A stretch of 64,000 bases of DNA, taken from Mycobacterium vicinigordonae (GTDB taxonomy: Bacteria > Actinomycetota > Actinomycetes > Mycobacteriales > Mycobacteriaceae). Positions 25,882 to 34,460 of this stretch are shown piece by piece (positions within the stretch are counted from its first letter, which is position 1; each line of letters starts with the position of its first letter). A model generated the notes under the pieces. That model worked only from the letters and a program-made list of their open reading frames with translations, was not told where the DNA came from and made no database searches. The translations under genes were made by a program, and so were the position numbers. The stretch is from NCBI RefSeq assembly GCF_013466425.1, contig NZ_CP059165.1, forward strand, positions 3,968,001 through 4,032,000. Direction: 5' to 3'.

Positions 25882-26955
25882 ATGCTCACCGAGAAGCGGC
25901 GGATCGAGCTCTCCGACGTGCTGTGCCCGGCCGCGCCGCCGTGTGAGGTCGACGACATCTACACCGACGACCAACGCGAACGCCTGCTGGACGTGGTGCG
26001 CACCGAGGGGCCGTGGCGGTTGATCATCGCCCAGCATTTCGCCTCGGCTGACGAATTGATCGCAACGATGAGCGGACTGTTCCCCGAGGGCTTCACGCCG
26101 TCGCTGGACCTTTTCCTCACCCCTACCTTCCGCGGCTATTTAGCCAACTACGGCGCAGTGCTCTACCCGCAACTGCACGACTGCTTCTACAACGAACGGT
26201 TCTTGCAGCTCGCCAAGAGCTACTGGAACGCCGACTACGCCAAGCCGCAGCTGATGCTCTTCAACATCAACGGACCGTGCGCCAATCGCGATCCAGGACA
26301 CTTGGATTCGCCGAGCTTCCGCGGCGTACGGCACGAAAACGCACCGACCTGGCTCACCAGTGTGATGGGTAAGTCCGGTCTGTTCCGCGACTATCTGATC
26401 AAGATGACTCAGGTCATCACCTGGTTCTCCCTGGACGGCGGTAGCGGCTTCACCTACTGGCCCGACGGTCCACTCAAGGCGCCCCGGCGGGTGCGGCCGC
26501 CGATCTACAACCGCGGCGTAGTGGTGCAGAACGAGATGATGGTGCACCGCGGCGAGGCCAACGGCCCATTGGATCAACAAATTCCAGCCGGTCTCGGCTT
26601 CGACACCGTCTTTGCCGGTGACCCGGGTGACCCCGACCACTGGCTGCTCAAGAACGGCGAGCAGGCGATCGCCCGCCACCACACCGACGAACTACGCTTC
26701 CTGGTGCACTGGTCGGCCGAGGTGTTCACCGACCTCGACGAACTGAAGAAGAACATGGAGGGCTCGGACGACCTGACCATCGAGAAGGCCATCGACATCA
26801 TGGTCGACGACGTCAACGCCCGTGGCGGCAAGCTCGATATCCCGGACGAACCGTTGCACGATCCAGCTTTCATCGCCGCTCTGAACGCCGCCTACGACCT
26901 AGGTGGGCCAGCGGTGTACCCCGAGGAGGCGCCGATCAGCGCGTTTTCGCTTTGA
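25882..26955 (+). CDS. Unassigned protein with HxD...H iron-site pattern (possible Fe(II) dioxygenase-like)
   Basis: 357 residues; I do not recognise the family with confidence. The centre reads GHLDSPSF (His140, Asp142) followed about 80 residues later by NEMMVHRGEA (His222), with an Arg soon after. This is the spacing of the facial triad in cupin-type Fe(II)/2-oxoglutarate oxygenases such as phytanoyl-CoA or ectoine hydroxylases. Acidic, Trp- and Phe-rich, no signal peptide or membrane segment. It has its own strong ribosome site (AAGGAGA) and follows the esterase by 11 bp, so it is the last gene of the crotonase-FadE-SDR operon. A hydroxylase of the pathway substrate is the simplest reading. 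Confidence 0.5.
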   Translation: MLTEKRRIELSDVLCPAAPPCEVDDIYTDDQRERLLDVVRTEGPWRLIIAQHFASADELIATMSGLFPEGFTPSLDLFLTPTFRGYLANYGAVLYPQLHDCFYNERFLQLAKSYWNADYAKPQLMLFNINGPCANRDPGHLDSPSFRGVRHENAPTWLTSVMGKSGLFRDYLIKMTQVITWFSLDGGSGFTYWPDGPLKAPRRVRPPIYNRGVVVQNEMMVHRGEANGPLDQQIPAGLGFDTVFAGDPGDPDHWLLKNGEQAIARHHTDELRFLVHWSAEVFTDLDELKKNMEGSDDLTIEKAIDIMVDDVNARGGKLDIPDEPLHDPAFIAALNAAYDLGGPAVYPEEAPISAFSL

Positions 26956-27017
26956 TTCTGAAGCCGGGGCGCACAGGCGCTAGCCGCCCACACCACCAGC
27001 GCAGAGTCAAAGCCGTG

Positions 27018-27821
27018 TCACCGCACCACCACAGTGCTCGGTAGCCGTGGCTCCGCCAGATGACGGTGCGACGGTGGGTGGCGGCCGCCCTCGTCGGTGA
27101 TGCCGTAGCGCTCGGCCAGTTCGGCGCCGATGAACGTCTGCCCACTGAGTTCGTCCAGTGCCGGATCGCCGCACAACGCGTCAATCAAATAGCCGGTAAA
27201 TTCCGGAGTTTCGGCATGCTCAGCCGTCTTCGCCAGCGCGTCCGGGTTGCCGGCGAGAGTGCCACGCAGCCGTTCGGTCAGCAGAATGCCCATCCAGATG
27301 CAGACCGTGGCTACGCCGGTGCCGCGAAAGTCGACGGCCATGTCGGCAGCCATCTTGTCAACCCCGGCTTTTTGCGCGCCGTATGCCGGGCCGTGCATGT
27401 AGCACACCGCGCCCGGGGAAGAGGTGAACGCAATCAGGCCGCGCTTGCGCGCGACGAGCAGCGGCGCGGCGTACCACGACGCCACGTACGACGAGCGCAG
27501 CCCGACGTCGAGTACGTCGGCGAGCGCAAGCGGCTTATCCCAGAACGGCTTTGGGCTCACCAGTTCGTCGGAGATTACGGCTGCATTGTTGACCAGCAGA
27601 TCCAGCCGTCCCTCCTCGGAGGCTATTCGGTGGAAGAGTGCGGCGACGGCGTCATCGTCGCGGTGATCCACGCGAAACGCAACGCCACCCGGGGGCGCCT
27701 CGGTGATGCTGCGGCCCGTGGCATAAACCCGCCACCCCCGCGCACTAAGGGCCGCGGCGATGCCAAGGCCCGCACCGCGACTGGCGCCGGTGACTACGGC
27801 GATCGGTGTTTCGCGGCTCAT
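27018..27821 (-). CDS. Short-chain dehydrogenase/reductase
   Basis: 267 residues. TGASRGAGLGIA cofactor motif near 10-21, NNAAV (instead of NNAGV) near 87, Ser in FTSSPGAV and YGAQK active site. The acidic residue after beta-2 is replaced by ATGRS, which would favour NADP(H). ATG 27821 overlaps the stop of a truncated epimerase-like gene as ATGA. In the window it stands between the Fe(II)-oxygenase-like gene (convergent) and the KshA-like oxygenase (same strand). Confidence 0.83.
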   Translation of the reverse strand: MSRETPIAVVTGASRGAGLGIAAALSARGWRVYATGRSITEAPPGGVAFRVDHRDDDAVAALFHRIASEEGRLDLLVNNAAVISDELVSPKPFWDKPLALADVLDVGLRSSYVASWYAAPLLVARKRGLIAFTSSPGAVCYMHGPAYGAQKAGVDKMAADMAVDFRGTGVATVCIWMGILLTERLRGTLAGNPDALAKTAEHAETPEFTGYLIDALCGDPALDELSGQTFIGAELAERYGITDEGGRHPPSHRHLAEPRLPSTVVVR

Positions 27822-28141
27822 TCCACACCGCGCTGCATGATCCGCTCGCTGGCGAGAGCGTTGGTCTCCCATATCAACCGTTCCCGGCGATCGTCCGTGC
27901 CGACAACCCCGGCAGCATGGACGACCGCATCGCATCCGTCGAGTAATCGGTCGGCGATATCGGGTGCCCGAAGATCTCCTTCCAGCAGCGATAAGTCACC
28001 GGACGCTCGAAGTCGGCGCAGCAGCATGTCGTTGGACCACCCCGGCTCGACGAGCAACCGCACGCTTTGCCCGGCGGCCAGTAGTCCGTTGACCATATGG
28101 GCGCCGACGTAACCCGTTCCGCCCGTGACCGCGATACGCAT
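27818..28141 (-). pseudogene. N-terminal half of an extended SDR (NAD-dependent epimerase family), truncated
   Basis: 107 residues: the Rossmann start MRIAVTGGTGYVGAHMVNGL, LEGDLRAPD and DAVVHAAGVVG are clear extended-SDR motifs, but the YxxxK active site and the whole substrate domain are missing (family length is about 300-350). The frame ends QRGVE and its TGA overlaps the ATG of the full-length SDR at 27821. The clean junction looks like a deletion that fused the 5' part of one gene to the start of the next. It could still make a stable nucleotide-binding fragment, but catalysis is not expected. Confidence 0.6.
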
Positions 28142-28152
28142 CGCAACAGACC

Positions 28153-28419
28153 CTATCCCCCGCCGACGATAGGCAGTTCTCCGGCCGCTACGGCGTCCTC
28201 GATCGACGCCCGCAGCGCCGAACAGACCAGGAAGTGCGCCCGGTGATGACTGGAGATCCGCTCGGCCTCGCGTCGCTCAACGCAGGCTGCGGATGCGTCC
28301 GCATTCCACTGCACGCTGGTCTGGTTCCAGCTGCTCTTGCGGACCAGCACCTGCGCACCGCAACTGCGGCACCCGAGTGGCACCATCGGCATGTCGTCGA
28401 GCCGGTTGTCGGTCCGCAT
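28153..28419 (-). CDS. Small zinc-ribbon-like protein next to KshA-like gene
   Basis: 88 residues. It starts 12 bp after the Rieske oxygenase stop and ends 12 bp before the epimerase fragment, so it is in the same operon. GCRSCG in the first 21 residues, plus two further Cys (ACVERR and LVCSAL), suggests a small metal site. I do not recognise a characterised homologue. It may be an electron-transfer or assembly helper for the oxygenase; a conventional ferredoxin pattern (four Cys in a loop) is absent. A later Met at codon 12 is an alternative start. Confidence 0.6.
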   Translation of the reverse strand: MRTDNRLDDMPMVPLGCRSCGAQVLVRKSSWNQTSVQWNADASAACVERREAERISSHHRAHFLVCSALRASIEDAVAAGELPIVGGG

Positions 28420-28430
28420 CGCTTCAGAAG

Positions 28431-29582
28431 CTAGCGGCTACCCGAGCCGGCCCGGGCCGCCAAGTTCGCCTCGATCTCCTTCATCCACGCCTCATGTGGA
28501 CGCGTGGTGTCCAGCTCGAACTCAAAGCGGTCCACCATATCTGGTTGCACGTCGGCGATATCGACGTAGAACTGGTCATACCAGCGCCGCAGTTGATAGA
28601 CCGGCCCGTCCTCCTCGACCAGCAACGGGTTGTCGATACGCGCCTTGTGCCGCCAGATCTCGACGTCCTGCTCGAAGCCCAACTTTACGTAATCGCCGAG
28701 GCTGACCGCTGTCTGTATGGCTTGATCGTCGGGCAGCGTCGCCGACTTCTTGACAATGATTCCGTATTGCAGCACAAAGGAATTCGCGTCGATCGGGTAG
28801 TGGCAATTGATCAGGATTGTCCGCCGGTCGCCGTCGTCGTAGTGATAAGTCAGGTCGTCGATCATGAACGACGGCCCGAAATAGGACGCGACCGAGGTGG
28901 TGCCGAGCAGCGCCACATCCCCGGACCCGCTGCCCATGTCGGGCCGGCCCTCACCGTTCATGTACTGGGTGGCCACGTGGCCTTCGAAGATGTTCTTGAA
29001 GTAGGTGGGCAGCGACCCGTGAATGTAGAAGAAGTGCGCCATGTCCACGACGTTGTCGATGATCTCGCGACAGTTGCTGCCGACCACCGTGGTGTACCAG
29101 TGCCAGTCGGTCCATTCGTCGCTGGTTGCGCCCTCGATGCGCGGAATGTTGACCTCGGACGGCGGCGGGTTGTGCTGGGGGTCGTTCCAGATGAACAACA
29201 TGCCGTCCTGTTCCAGGGTGGTCCAGGACGCGGTCCGGGCCAGCCGCGGCGTGCGCTTGGCGTAGGGAACCTGCTTGCAGCGACCGTCACCGCCCCAACG
29301 CCAGTCGTGGAATGGGCAGGCAATCTCGTTGCCCTTCACGGTTCCCTCCGCCAGATTCCCACCCATGTGCCGGCAGAATCCATCCAGCACACTGATTTTG
29401 CCGGTCCCACTGCGGAACACGACGAGCTGCTGACCGAACGCTCTGACCGCGTGCGGTTTGCCGTCCCCGTAATCTCGGACCAGTCCCAGGCAATGCCAGC
29501 CGCGGGCGAACCGCGTCGGGGCGGCCTGCGCTTCGATGAGCCGAATCTCGTCGGCGTCGGATTGCGACATCATGGGTTTCAT
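28431..29582 (-). CDS. kshA: Rieske non-heme iron oxygenase, KshA-type 3-ketosteroid 9alpha-hydroxylase paralogue
   Basis: 383 residues. The Rieske motif is Cys70-x-His72 and Cys89-x2-His92 (FCRHMGG, CPFHDWRWGGDGRCK). The catalytic iron segment is DNVVDMAHFFYIHGSLPTYF with His183 and His188, and a later Asp in FEQDVEIW. Long stretches (ARGWHCLG, DNPLLVEEDGPVYQLRRWY) match KshA closely. KshA 9alpha-hydroxylates androstadienedione, which with KstD opens ring B; it needs a KshB reductase that is not in the window. It is divergent from a KstD-like gene (94-bp gap), the natural partner. Start ATG 29582; a Met three codons later is possible. Paralogue rather than the main kshA, judged from its neighbourhood. 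Confidence 0.9.
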   Translation of the reverse strand: MKPMMSQSDADEIRLIEAQAAPTRFARGWHCLGLVRDYGDGKPHAVRAFGQQLVVFRSGTGKISVLDGFCRHMGGNLAEGTVKGNEIACPFHDWRWGGDGRCKQVPYAKRTPRLARTASWTTLEQDGMLFIWNDPQHNPPPSEVNIPRIEGATSDEWTDWHWYTTVVGSNCREIIDNVVDMAHFFYIHGSLPTYFKNIFEGHVATQYMNGEGRPDMGSGSGDVALLGTTSVASYFGPSFMIDDLTYHYDDGDRRTILINCHYPIDANSFVLQYGIIVKKSATLPDDQAIQTAVSLGDYVKLGFEQDVEIWRHKARIDNPLLVEEDGPVYQLRRWYDQFYVDIADVQPDMVDRFEFELDTTRPHEAWMKEIEANLAARAGSGSR

Positions 29583-29676
29583 TGAACGCCGGTGGCTGTC
29601 CAGATGGCAGGGACGTGTCCCGGTGATCAGGACGCATCTTCCAATCCGACGCCACGCGCGCCTAACGTTGCCGACC

Positions 29677-31380
29677 GTGACCGCACACAGTACGACGATT
29701 CCCACCGGGCTCGAGGTGGCCGATACCACGGTCGACCTGCTGGTGGTGGGCTCGGGCACCGGACTGGCCGCGGCGCTAGCCGCTCGCGAACTCGGGCTGT
29801 CGGTGCTCGTCGTGGAGAAGTCGCCGTATGTGGGCGGATCGACGGCGCGGTCGGGCGGGGCGCTGTGGTTGCCCGCAGGTCCGGTGCTGGCCGAGTCGGG
29901 CGCCGGCGACTCGGCGGATCAGGCCGCCATGTATCTGGATGCCGTGGTGGCCGGGTCGGCGCCCCCGCAGCGCTCGTCCGGGTTCTTGAACAACCTGTCC
30001 GCGACGGTCGAGATGCTGCGCCGCACCACGCCGCTGCGGCTGTTCTGGGCCCGCGACTACTCCGACTACCACCCCGAGCAGCCGGGCGGCCGGGCGGCGG
30101 GCCGCACCTGCGAGTGCTACCCGTTCGACACCGCGGTCCTCGGTGCGTACCGCACCCGGCTGCGACCCGGTGTGCTGGAAGCTGGGTTCGCGATCCCGAC
30201 CACGGGCGCGGACTACCGTTGGATGAACTTGGTAACGCGGATGCCGCGCAAGGGAATTCCGGTGTTCGCCAAGAGGATTGCTCAAGGCTTGGGCGGTATG
30301 GCGATCGGCCGGCGTTACGCCGCGGGCGGTCAGGGGCTGACCGCCGGCCTGTTCGCCGGGGTACTGCGGGCGGGGATACCGGTGTGGACGCAGACCAGGT
30401 TGACGCACCTGGCCGGCGACGGCGATCGGGTGACCGGCGCGGTGATCGACCACGACGGCCGCGAGGTGACGATCACCGCGCGCCGCGGCGTGGTGCTCGC
30501 CACCGGCGGCTTCGACCACAGTATGGACATGCGGTGGAAATTCCAGTCCGAGTCACTGGGCGCAAACCTGAGCCTGGGCGCGGACACCAACACCGGTGAC
30601 GGGATCCGACTCGGGCAGGAGCGCGGCGCCGACGTGGACTTGATGGACCAGGCGTGGTGGTTCCCGGCGATCGCGCCGCTGCCTGGCAAGGCGCCCGCGG
30701 TGATGCTGGCCGAACGATCCCTGCCGGGCTGCCTGATCGTCAACCAAGACGGCCGCCGGTTCGCCAACGAGGCATCCGACTACATGTCGTTCGGTCAGCG
30801 ACTGCTCGACCTGGAGCGCCAGGGCAGCCGCGTCGAATCGATGTGGATCATCTTCGACCAGCGCTACCGCAACAGCTATGTCTTTGGCGCCGAGTTGTTT
30901 CCGAGAATGCGGGTACCGCAGGCGTGGTATGACGCCGGGATCGCCGCCCGCGCGGACAACCTGCCCGACCTCGGTGCTCGAATCGGGGTTCCCGCGCCGG
31001 AATTCATCCGCACGATGACGCAATTCAACCAAGCGGCTTCCCTGGGTACAGATCCCGAGTTCGGCCGCGGGCGTAGTGCTTATGACCGTTACTACGGCGA
31101 CCCGACCGTCAAGCCGAATCCCAACCTGCGTGCCCTGGTCGACGGCCCCTTCTACGCCGTGAAGATGGTGCTGTCCGACCTGGGCACGTGCGGCGGACTC
31201 AAGGCCGACGAACGGGCGCGGGTGTTGCGTGAGGACGGCAGTGTGATCGCTGGGCTGTACGCCATCGGGAACACCGCGGCCAACGCATTCGGCACCTGCT
31301 ATCCAGGTGCGGGTGCGACGATCGCGCAGGGTTTGGTATACGGCTACGTCGCTGCCCGGGATGCCGCGAGCCAGCCCTAG
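29677..31380 (+). CDS. 3-ketosteroid delta1-dehydrogenase-like flavoprotein (KstD family)
   Basis: 567 residues, close to the normal 510-570. GSGTGLAAALAAREL FAD motif near 25, EKSPYVGGSTARSGGALW, DYSDYHPEQPGGRAAGRT, and AYDRYYGDPTVKPNPNL are strongly KstD. The substrate-binding Tyr in GPFYAVKM and the LGTCGGL and YPGAGATI motifs at the C-terminus are present. It should introduce a 1(2) double bond next to a 3-keto group. Divergent from the KshA-like gene, and its TAG stop overlaps that of a PadR gene. GTG 29677 is chosen because the frame further upstream crosses into the kshA-like gene. Confidence 0.88.
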   Translation: MTAHSTTIPTGLEVADTTVDLLVVGSGTGLAAALAARELGLSVLVVEKSPYVGGSTARSGGALWLPAGPVLAESGAGDSADQAAMYLDAVVAGSAPPQRSSGFLNNLSATVEMLRRTTPLRLFWARDYSDYHPEQPGGRAAGRTCECYPFDTAVLGAYRTRLRPGVLEAGFAIPTTGADYRWMNLVTRMPRKGIPVFAKRIAQGLGGMAIGRRYAAGGQGLTAGLFAGVLRAGIPVWTQTRLTHLAGDGDRVTGAVIDHDGREVTITARRGVVLATGGFDHSMDMRWKFQSESLGANLSLGADTNTGDGIRLGQERGADVDLMDQAWWFPAIAPLPGKAPAVMLAERSLPGCLIVNQDGRRFANEASDYMSFGQRLLDLERQGSRVESMWIIFDQRYRNSYVFGAELFPRMRVPQAWYDAGIAARADNLPDLGARIGVPAPEFIRTMTQFNQAASLGTDPEFGRGRSAYDRYYGDPTVKPNPNLRALVDGPFYAVKMVLSDLGTCGGLKADERARVLREDGSVIAGLYAIGNTAANAFGTCYPGAGATIAQGLVYGYVAARDAASQP

Positions 31381-32051
31381 TCGGCCGCGCGCCTGGCCTC
31401 GACCTGCTTCTCCACCTCGCGCCAAAAACCCGGAGTGGGACGCGGTTGGCCGAACCCACCTTTGCTGGCTTTGCTGATGATGGCGTCGGCTTCGTCGATC
31501 TCCTTCATCAGCTCCAGCGCGAACTCACGCTCGGCGGCGTAATATTTCGCCGCCCATCGCAGCGCGATCACCGAGTAGGCCCAAGCAGGTTCGATCTCGG
31601 CGCCCTCGGAATCTTCGACCGCCTTGCGGTGCCGGGCTTCGGCATAGGCCACGTATTCCTGCAGCTGTTCTTTGAGCCGGGTCGGGTTGCTCAGATGACC
31701 GAACGTCACCCGCAGCAGCATGCTGTGCTTGAGCACCGGCGGGTCCAGCGGCGCGTTGTTGGTCCAGTCGGTGATCGCGGCCATACCGGCCGGAGTGATC
31801 TTGTAGAGCCGACGGCTGCGGGTGCCTTCGTCGCGCTCGACGCGGGAGGTCACTAGGCCGAGCGTCTCCAGCTTCTTCAGCTCGGTGTAGATCTGGCTGT
31901 AGGACGGGCTCCAGTAGTAGAGGTCGACACTCCAGTCGATCCATTTCTTGAGGTCGTAGCCGGAGACTTCTTCCTCGTAGGACATCATGCCCAGCAGCGC
32001 CCAGCTGGTCGCGGCGAGCGCCGCCTTGACCTTCTCGCTGGGCTGCTCCAT
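31377..32051 (-). CDS. PadR-family transcriptional regulator
   Basis: 224 residues. The N-terminal winged helix (ALLGMMSYEEEVSGYDLKKW, then YSQIYTELKKLETLGLV and RRLYKITPAG) is PadR-like, and the C-terminal half is a long charged coiled region for dimerisation, as in the VirR-type PadR group. PadR proteins commonly respond to phenolic ligands. It converges on the KstD-like gene with 4 shared bases and is divergent from the thioesterase gene. ATG 32051 (MEQPSEK) is the likely start. Confidence 0.88.
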   Translation of the reverse strand: MEQPSEKVKAALAATSWALLGMMSYEEEVSGYDLKKWIDWSVDLYYWSPSYSQIYTELKKLETLGLVTSRVERDEGTRSRRLYKITPAGMAAITDWTNNAPLDPPVLKHSMLLRVTFGHLSNPTRLKEQLQEYVAYAEARHRKAVEDSEGAEIEPAWAYSVIALRWAAKYYAAEREFALELMKEIDEADAIISKASKGGFGQPRPTPGFWREVEKQVEARRAAD

Positions 32052-32167
32052 CGCGCCAGAGTAACAATTCCGCTCGGGGATGCACCCGATCCTGACCACT
32101 GGCCGGGACGCCGAGTTGCGGGCACGGGGCGATAACGGGGTGCCGGCGCTGCTCTATCGTGACGGGC

Positions 32168-32770
32168 ATGGTGGATTCGTTTGCGTCGATGACCGATTCG
32201 CTGCCGGTGTACGAGTCACTGGCGGTGTCGGTGCGGCGGTTGATCGACGCGACAATCCGCACCGAAGTCAGCCACGAGGTCATCGCCGCCGCTCGAGCCA
32301 AGATCGACAGCGTCACAAGCGAACTCAGTGCCGAGCTGATGCCAGGCACGTTCGGTGAACGCCGGATCGACGACGGCCAGGGCGTCGCCTCGGGCAATGT
32401 CGTTATCGGAGTTCGTAACCCGTCCGCACCCCCGCTGGTTATCCACCGCGAGAGCGACGGGTCAGTGTGGACCGAATTCACTCTGGGCGCGGCCTTCGAA
32501 GGTCCGATGGGGCATGTGCACGGCGGAGTATCGGCCATGATCCTCGACCATGTGCTCGGGGCGACCGCACACCAACCGGGACGACCCGCTTACACCGGAA
32601 CGCTGACCCTGCGTTATCACCGGCGCACTCAGTTGCGGCAGCCGTTGCGCGCCGATGCGTGGATCGAAAGTCAGCAGGGCGTCAAGACTTTCGCGGTGGG
32701 CCAGATCAGCGATGGCGAGGGGGTGACGGTGTCCGCCGAAGGTGTCTTCATTCATCCTCGTAATAGTTGA
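32168..32770 (+). CDS. PaaI-type hotdog-fold acyl-CoA thioesterase
   Basis: About 200 residues. The hotdog motif HGGVSAMILDHVLGATAH lies near 120-137, followed by TGTLTLRYHRRT, both diagnostic of 4HBT/PaaI thioesterases that release CoA from small aromatic or short acyl-CoAs. The N-terminal 50 residues are an extension seen in mycobacterial homologues. A GTG at 32159 is an alternative start; TATCGT just upstream of ATG 32168 would allow a leaderless message. Divergent from padR, which could control it. Confidence 0.8.
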   Translation: MVDSFASMTDSLPVYESLAVSVRRLIDATIRTEVSHEVIAAARAKIDSVTSELSAELMPGTFGERRIDDGQGVASGNVVIGVRNPSAPPLVIHRESDGSVWTEFTLGAAFEGPMGHVHGGVSAMILDHVLGATAHQPGRPAYTGTLTLRYHRRTQLRQPLRADAWIESQQGVKTFAVGQISDGEGVTVSAEGVFIHPRNS

Positions 32771-32881
32771 ACGTCGCCGGACTCTATGCCCTAGGAGACC
32801 GGACTACCGGCGATCTGCTCGCGACGGGTCGGCTGCGCTCGGCATGCCGAGTTGTGTCGGGCTTTGTGTTGGGGCGAGCGG

Positions 32882-33676
32882 CTAGGACTTTGGGGTGTGG
32901 GCCAGAACCGCTCCCGCGGCACCCGGAGCGCCCCGGGCGACCACCACCGGCATCGACGTGCAGGCGTCGGTGCGCAGGATGGTGTGCACGACGTCGACGA
33001 GGTCTTCGACGGGCATAAGTTTGCCTGGCATGCAGCCTCGCGACACCCACAGCGGGTAAGCCTGCATGGCCAGCTCGCGGTCCCAGCCGGCGTTCATGCC
33101 GGTCTGGGCATCGCCCTCACCTCCGGCGCATTCACCGACGATGAGACTGGTGAAGCCGATGTCGGGGTGCTCGGCGCGCCATGCCTCGACCAGGCGTTCC
33201 AGCGCGGCCTTGCTGACGCCGTAGGCGCCCAATCCTGGCCAGGGCGGCCCGAAGCTGCCCGCATCCGAGGACAGATAGACGACTTTGCCTGCGGTTCTAT
33301 CAGCGGAGGCGGTGAGGTGCGGGACGGCGGCCGCCGTGGCCAGCGCAGCGCCGATCACGTTGGTGTCGAGCACACGGCGCCAGGTCGCGGCGTCGGTTTC
33401 GGCCAACGGCACCAAGGGACTGATCGCGGGCGCGTAGACGACGTTGTCGATGCCGCCGAGCGCGTCCGCCGCGGCGTCGATGCCCGCTCGGGCCGACGCC
33501 TCGTCGGTGACGTCGCACTCCACGGCAACCGCCGCTGATCCGGCTTCCTGTGCCGCAGTTTCGATGCGCTCACGCCGCCGGGCGAGCAGCGCGACCTGGT
33601 CACCGCGCTTTGCCAAGCCGACACCAATGCACCGCCCCAGCCCGCTCGAGGCTCCGATCACCACTGTTCTCGCCAT
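32882..33676 (-). CDS. Short-chain dehydrogenase/reductase
   Basis: 264 residues. GASSGLGRCIGVGLAKRG cofactor motif from residue 7, LLARRRERIE giving Arg residues that favour NADP(H), a NAAG-like region replaced by VYAPAIS, Ser in YLSSDAG and a YGVSK active site. The start is ATG 33676 with GGAGG about six bases upstream; an upstream in-frame ATG at 33703 lacks one. It stands alone between the thioesterase (3' ends facing, 111-bp gap) and an unassigned 250-bp stretch. Confidence 0.83.
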   Translation of the reverse strand: MARTVVIGASSGLGRCIGVGLAKRGDQVALLARRRERIETAAQEAGSAAVAVECDVTDEASARAGIDAAADALGGIDNVVYAPAISPLVPLAETDAATWRRVLDTNVIGAALATAAAVPHLTASADRTAGKVVYLSSDAGSFGPPWPGLGAYGVSKAALERLVEAWRAEHPDIGFTSLIVGECAGGEGDAQTGMNAGWDRELAMQAYPLWVSRGCMPGKLMPVEDLVDVVHTILRTDACTSMPVVVARGAPGAAGAVLAHTPKS

Positions 33677-33929
33677 ATCGACCTCCGCAGCGAAGTGTGA
33701 CACACCGCATGGGCGAGGCGAGAACGGGGTTACCGTTTTGGGAGCATGGCATTGCCCTTGGGCCGGGCGACGACGCTGTCATACCGGGTAGCCAGCGGCC
33801 GCAGGAGCGCTGTGGCTGCGGTACAGCCACCGCAAAGTTCGTGCCGTCGAACTGTGTTGGCACCAGGCGAATTCCGGCCGCTTGGGCACCACCACTAGCC
33901 GTCCATTTTCGCCGGCACGCGACCAACCT

Positions 33930-34460
33930 TTATTGAGGTGATCCCTCGGGCTGGACCCCGAAGATGTTGAGGAAGTTGCACACCAGCTGGTAGAAGCCGA
34001 CGGTGAGGGTGAGGTCGGCGAGTTGATTGATGCTGAGGGTTTTCAGCGCTGCGGTGCGCTCGGCCGCACTCAGGGTGTGGTTGGTCAGTATCAGATCGGC
34101 GAGCCGCAAGATGTTGGCTTCTTCTTCGCCAAGGCTTTCCGTCGACCCGGACTCGGCGGCGGCGATATCCGCTTCAGTCACACCGATGGCGCGACCGATG
34201 TTGAGGTGATGGTGCAGCTCGTAGCCACAGTGATAGCGGAACCCTACCCGCAGGATGACGAGTTCGCGCCAAGTCGGAGGCAGCGAATTTTGTTGCAGCA
34301 CATCGTTGGCCAGCGTCAAGAAGCTTGGCGCCAGGGCCGGGGTGTGCATGATCATGCGAAAGATGTTCAGCGACGCTCGGCTGGTAACCGCGTCCTGAAG
34401 GTGCGGTGGCAGCACGTCGATATCCGGGTACGGCAACGGTTCCCGCGGTGGCACCATCAT
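33930..34460 (-). CDS. Carboxymuconolactone decarboxylase-like protein
   Basis: 176 residues of the CMD/AhpD superfamily. The helix RELVILRVGFRYHCGYELHH carries the Glu, Cys and His of the family core; note CGYELHHH, with a single Cys rather than the CxxC of AhpD, so peroxidase activity is unlikely and a lactone decarboxylase or hydrolase-like role is more plausible. It is the last gene of the tetR-VOC-CMD unit, its ATG overlapping the VOC stop (ATGA). Confidence 0.8.
   Translation of the reverse strand: MMVPPREPLPYPDIDVLPPHLQDAVTSRASLNIFRMIMHTPALAPSFLTLANDVLQQNSLPPTWRELVILRVGFRYHCGYELHHHLNIGRAIGVTEADIAAAESGSTESLGEEEANILRLADLILTNHTLSAAERTAALKTLSINQLADLTLTVGFYQLVCNFLNIFGVQPEGSPQ

Noticed and set aside
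29664..29669. AACGTT as a KstR site
   Set aside because: KstR needs AAC-NN-GTT with outer T/A positions; here the two halves abut without the two-base spacer.
33704..33929. Possible small gene between the SDR and CMD genes
   Set aside because: Frames on both strands lack a start with ribosome site and any motif.
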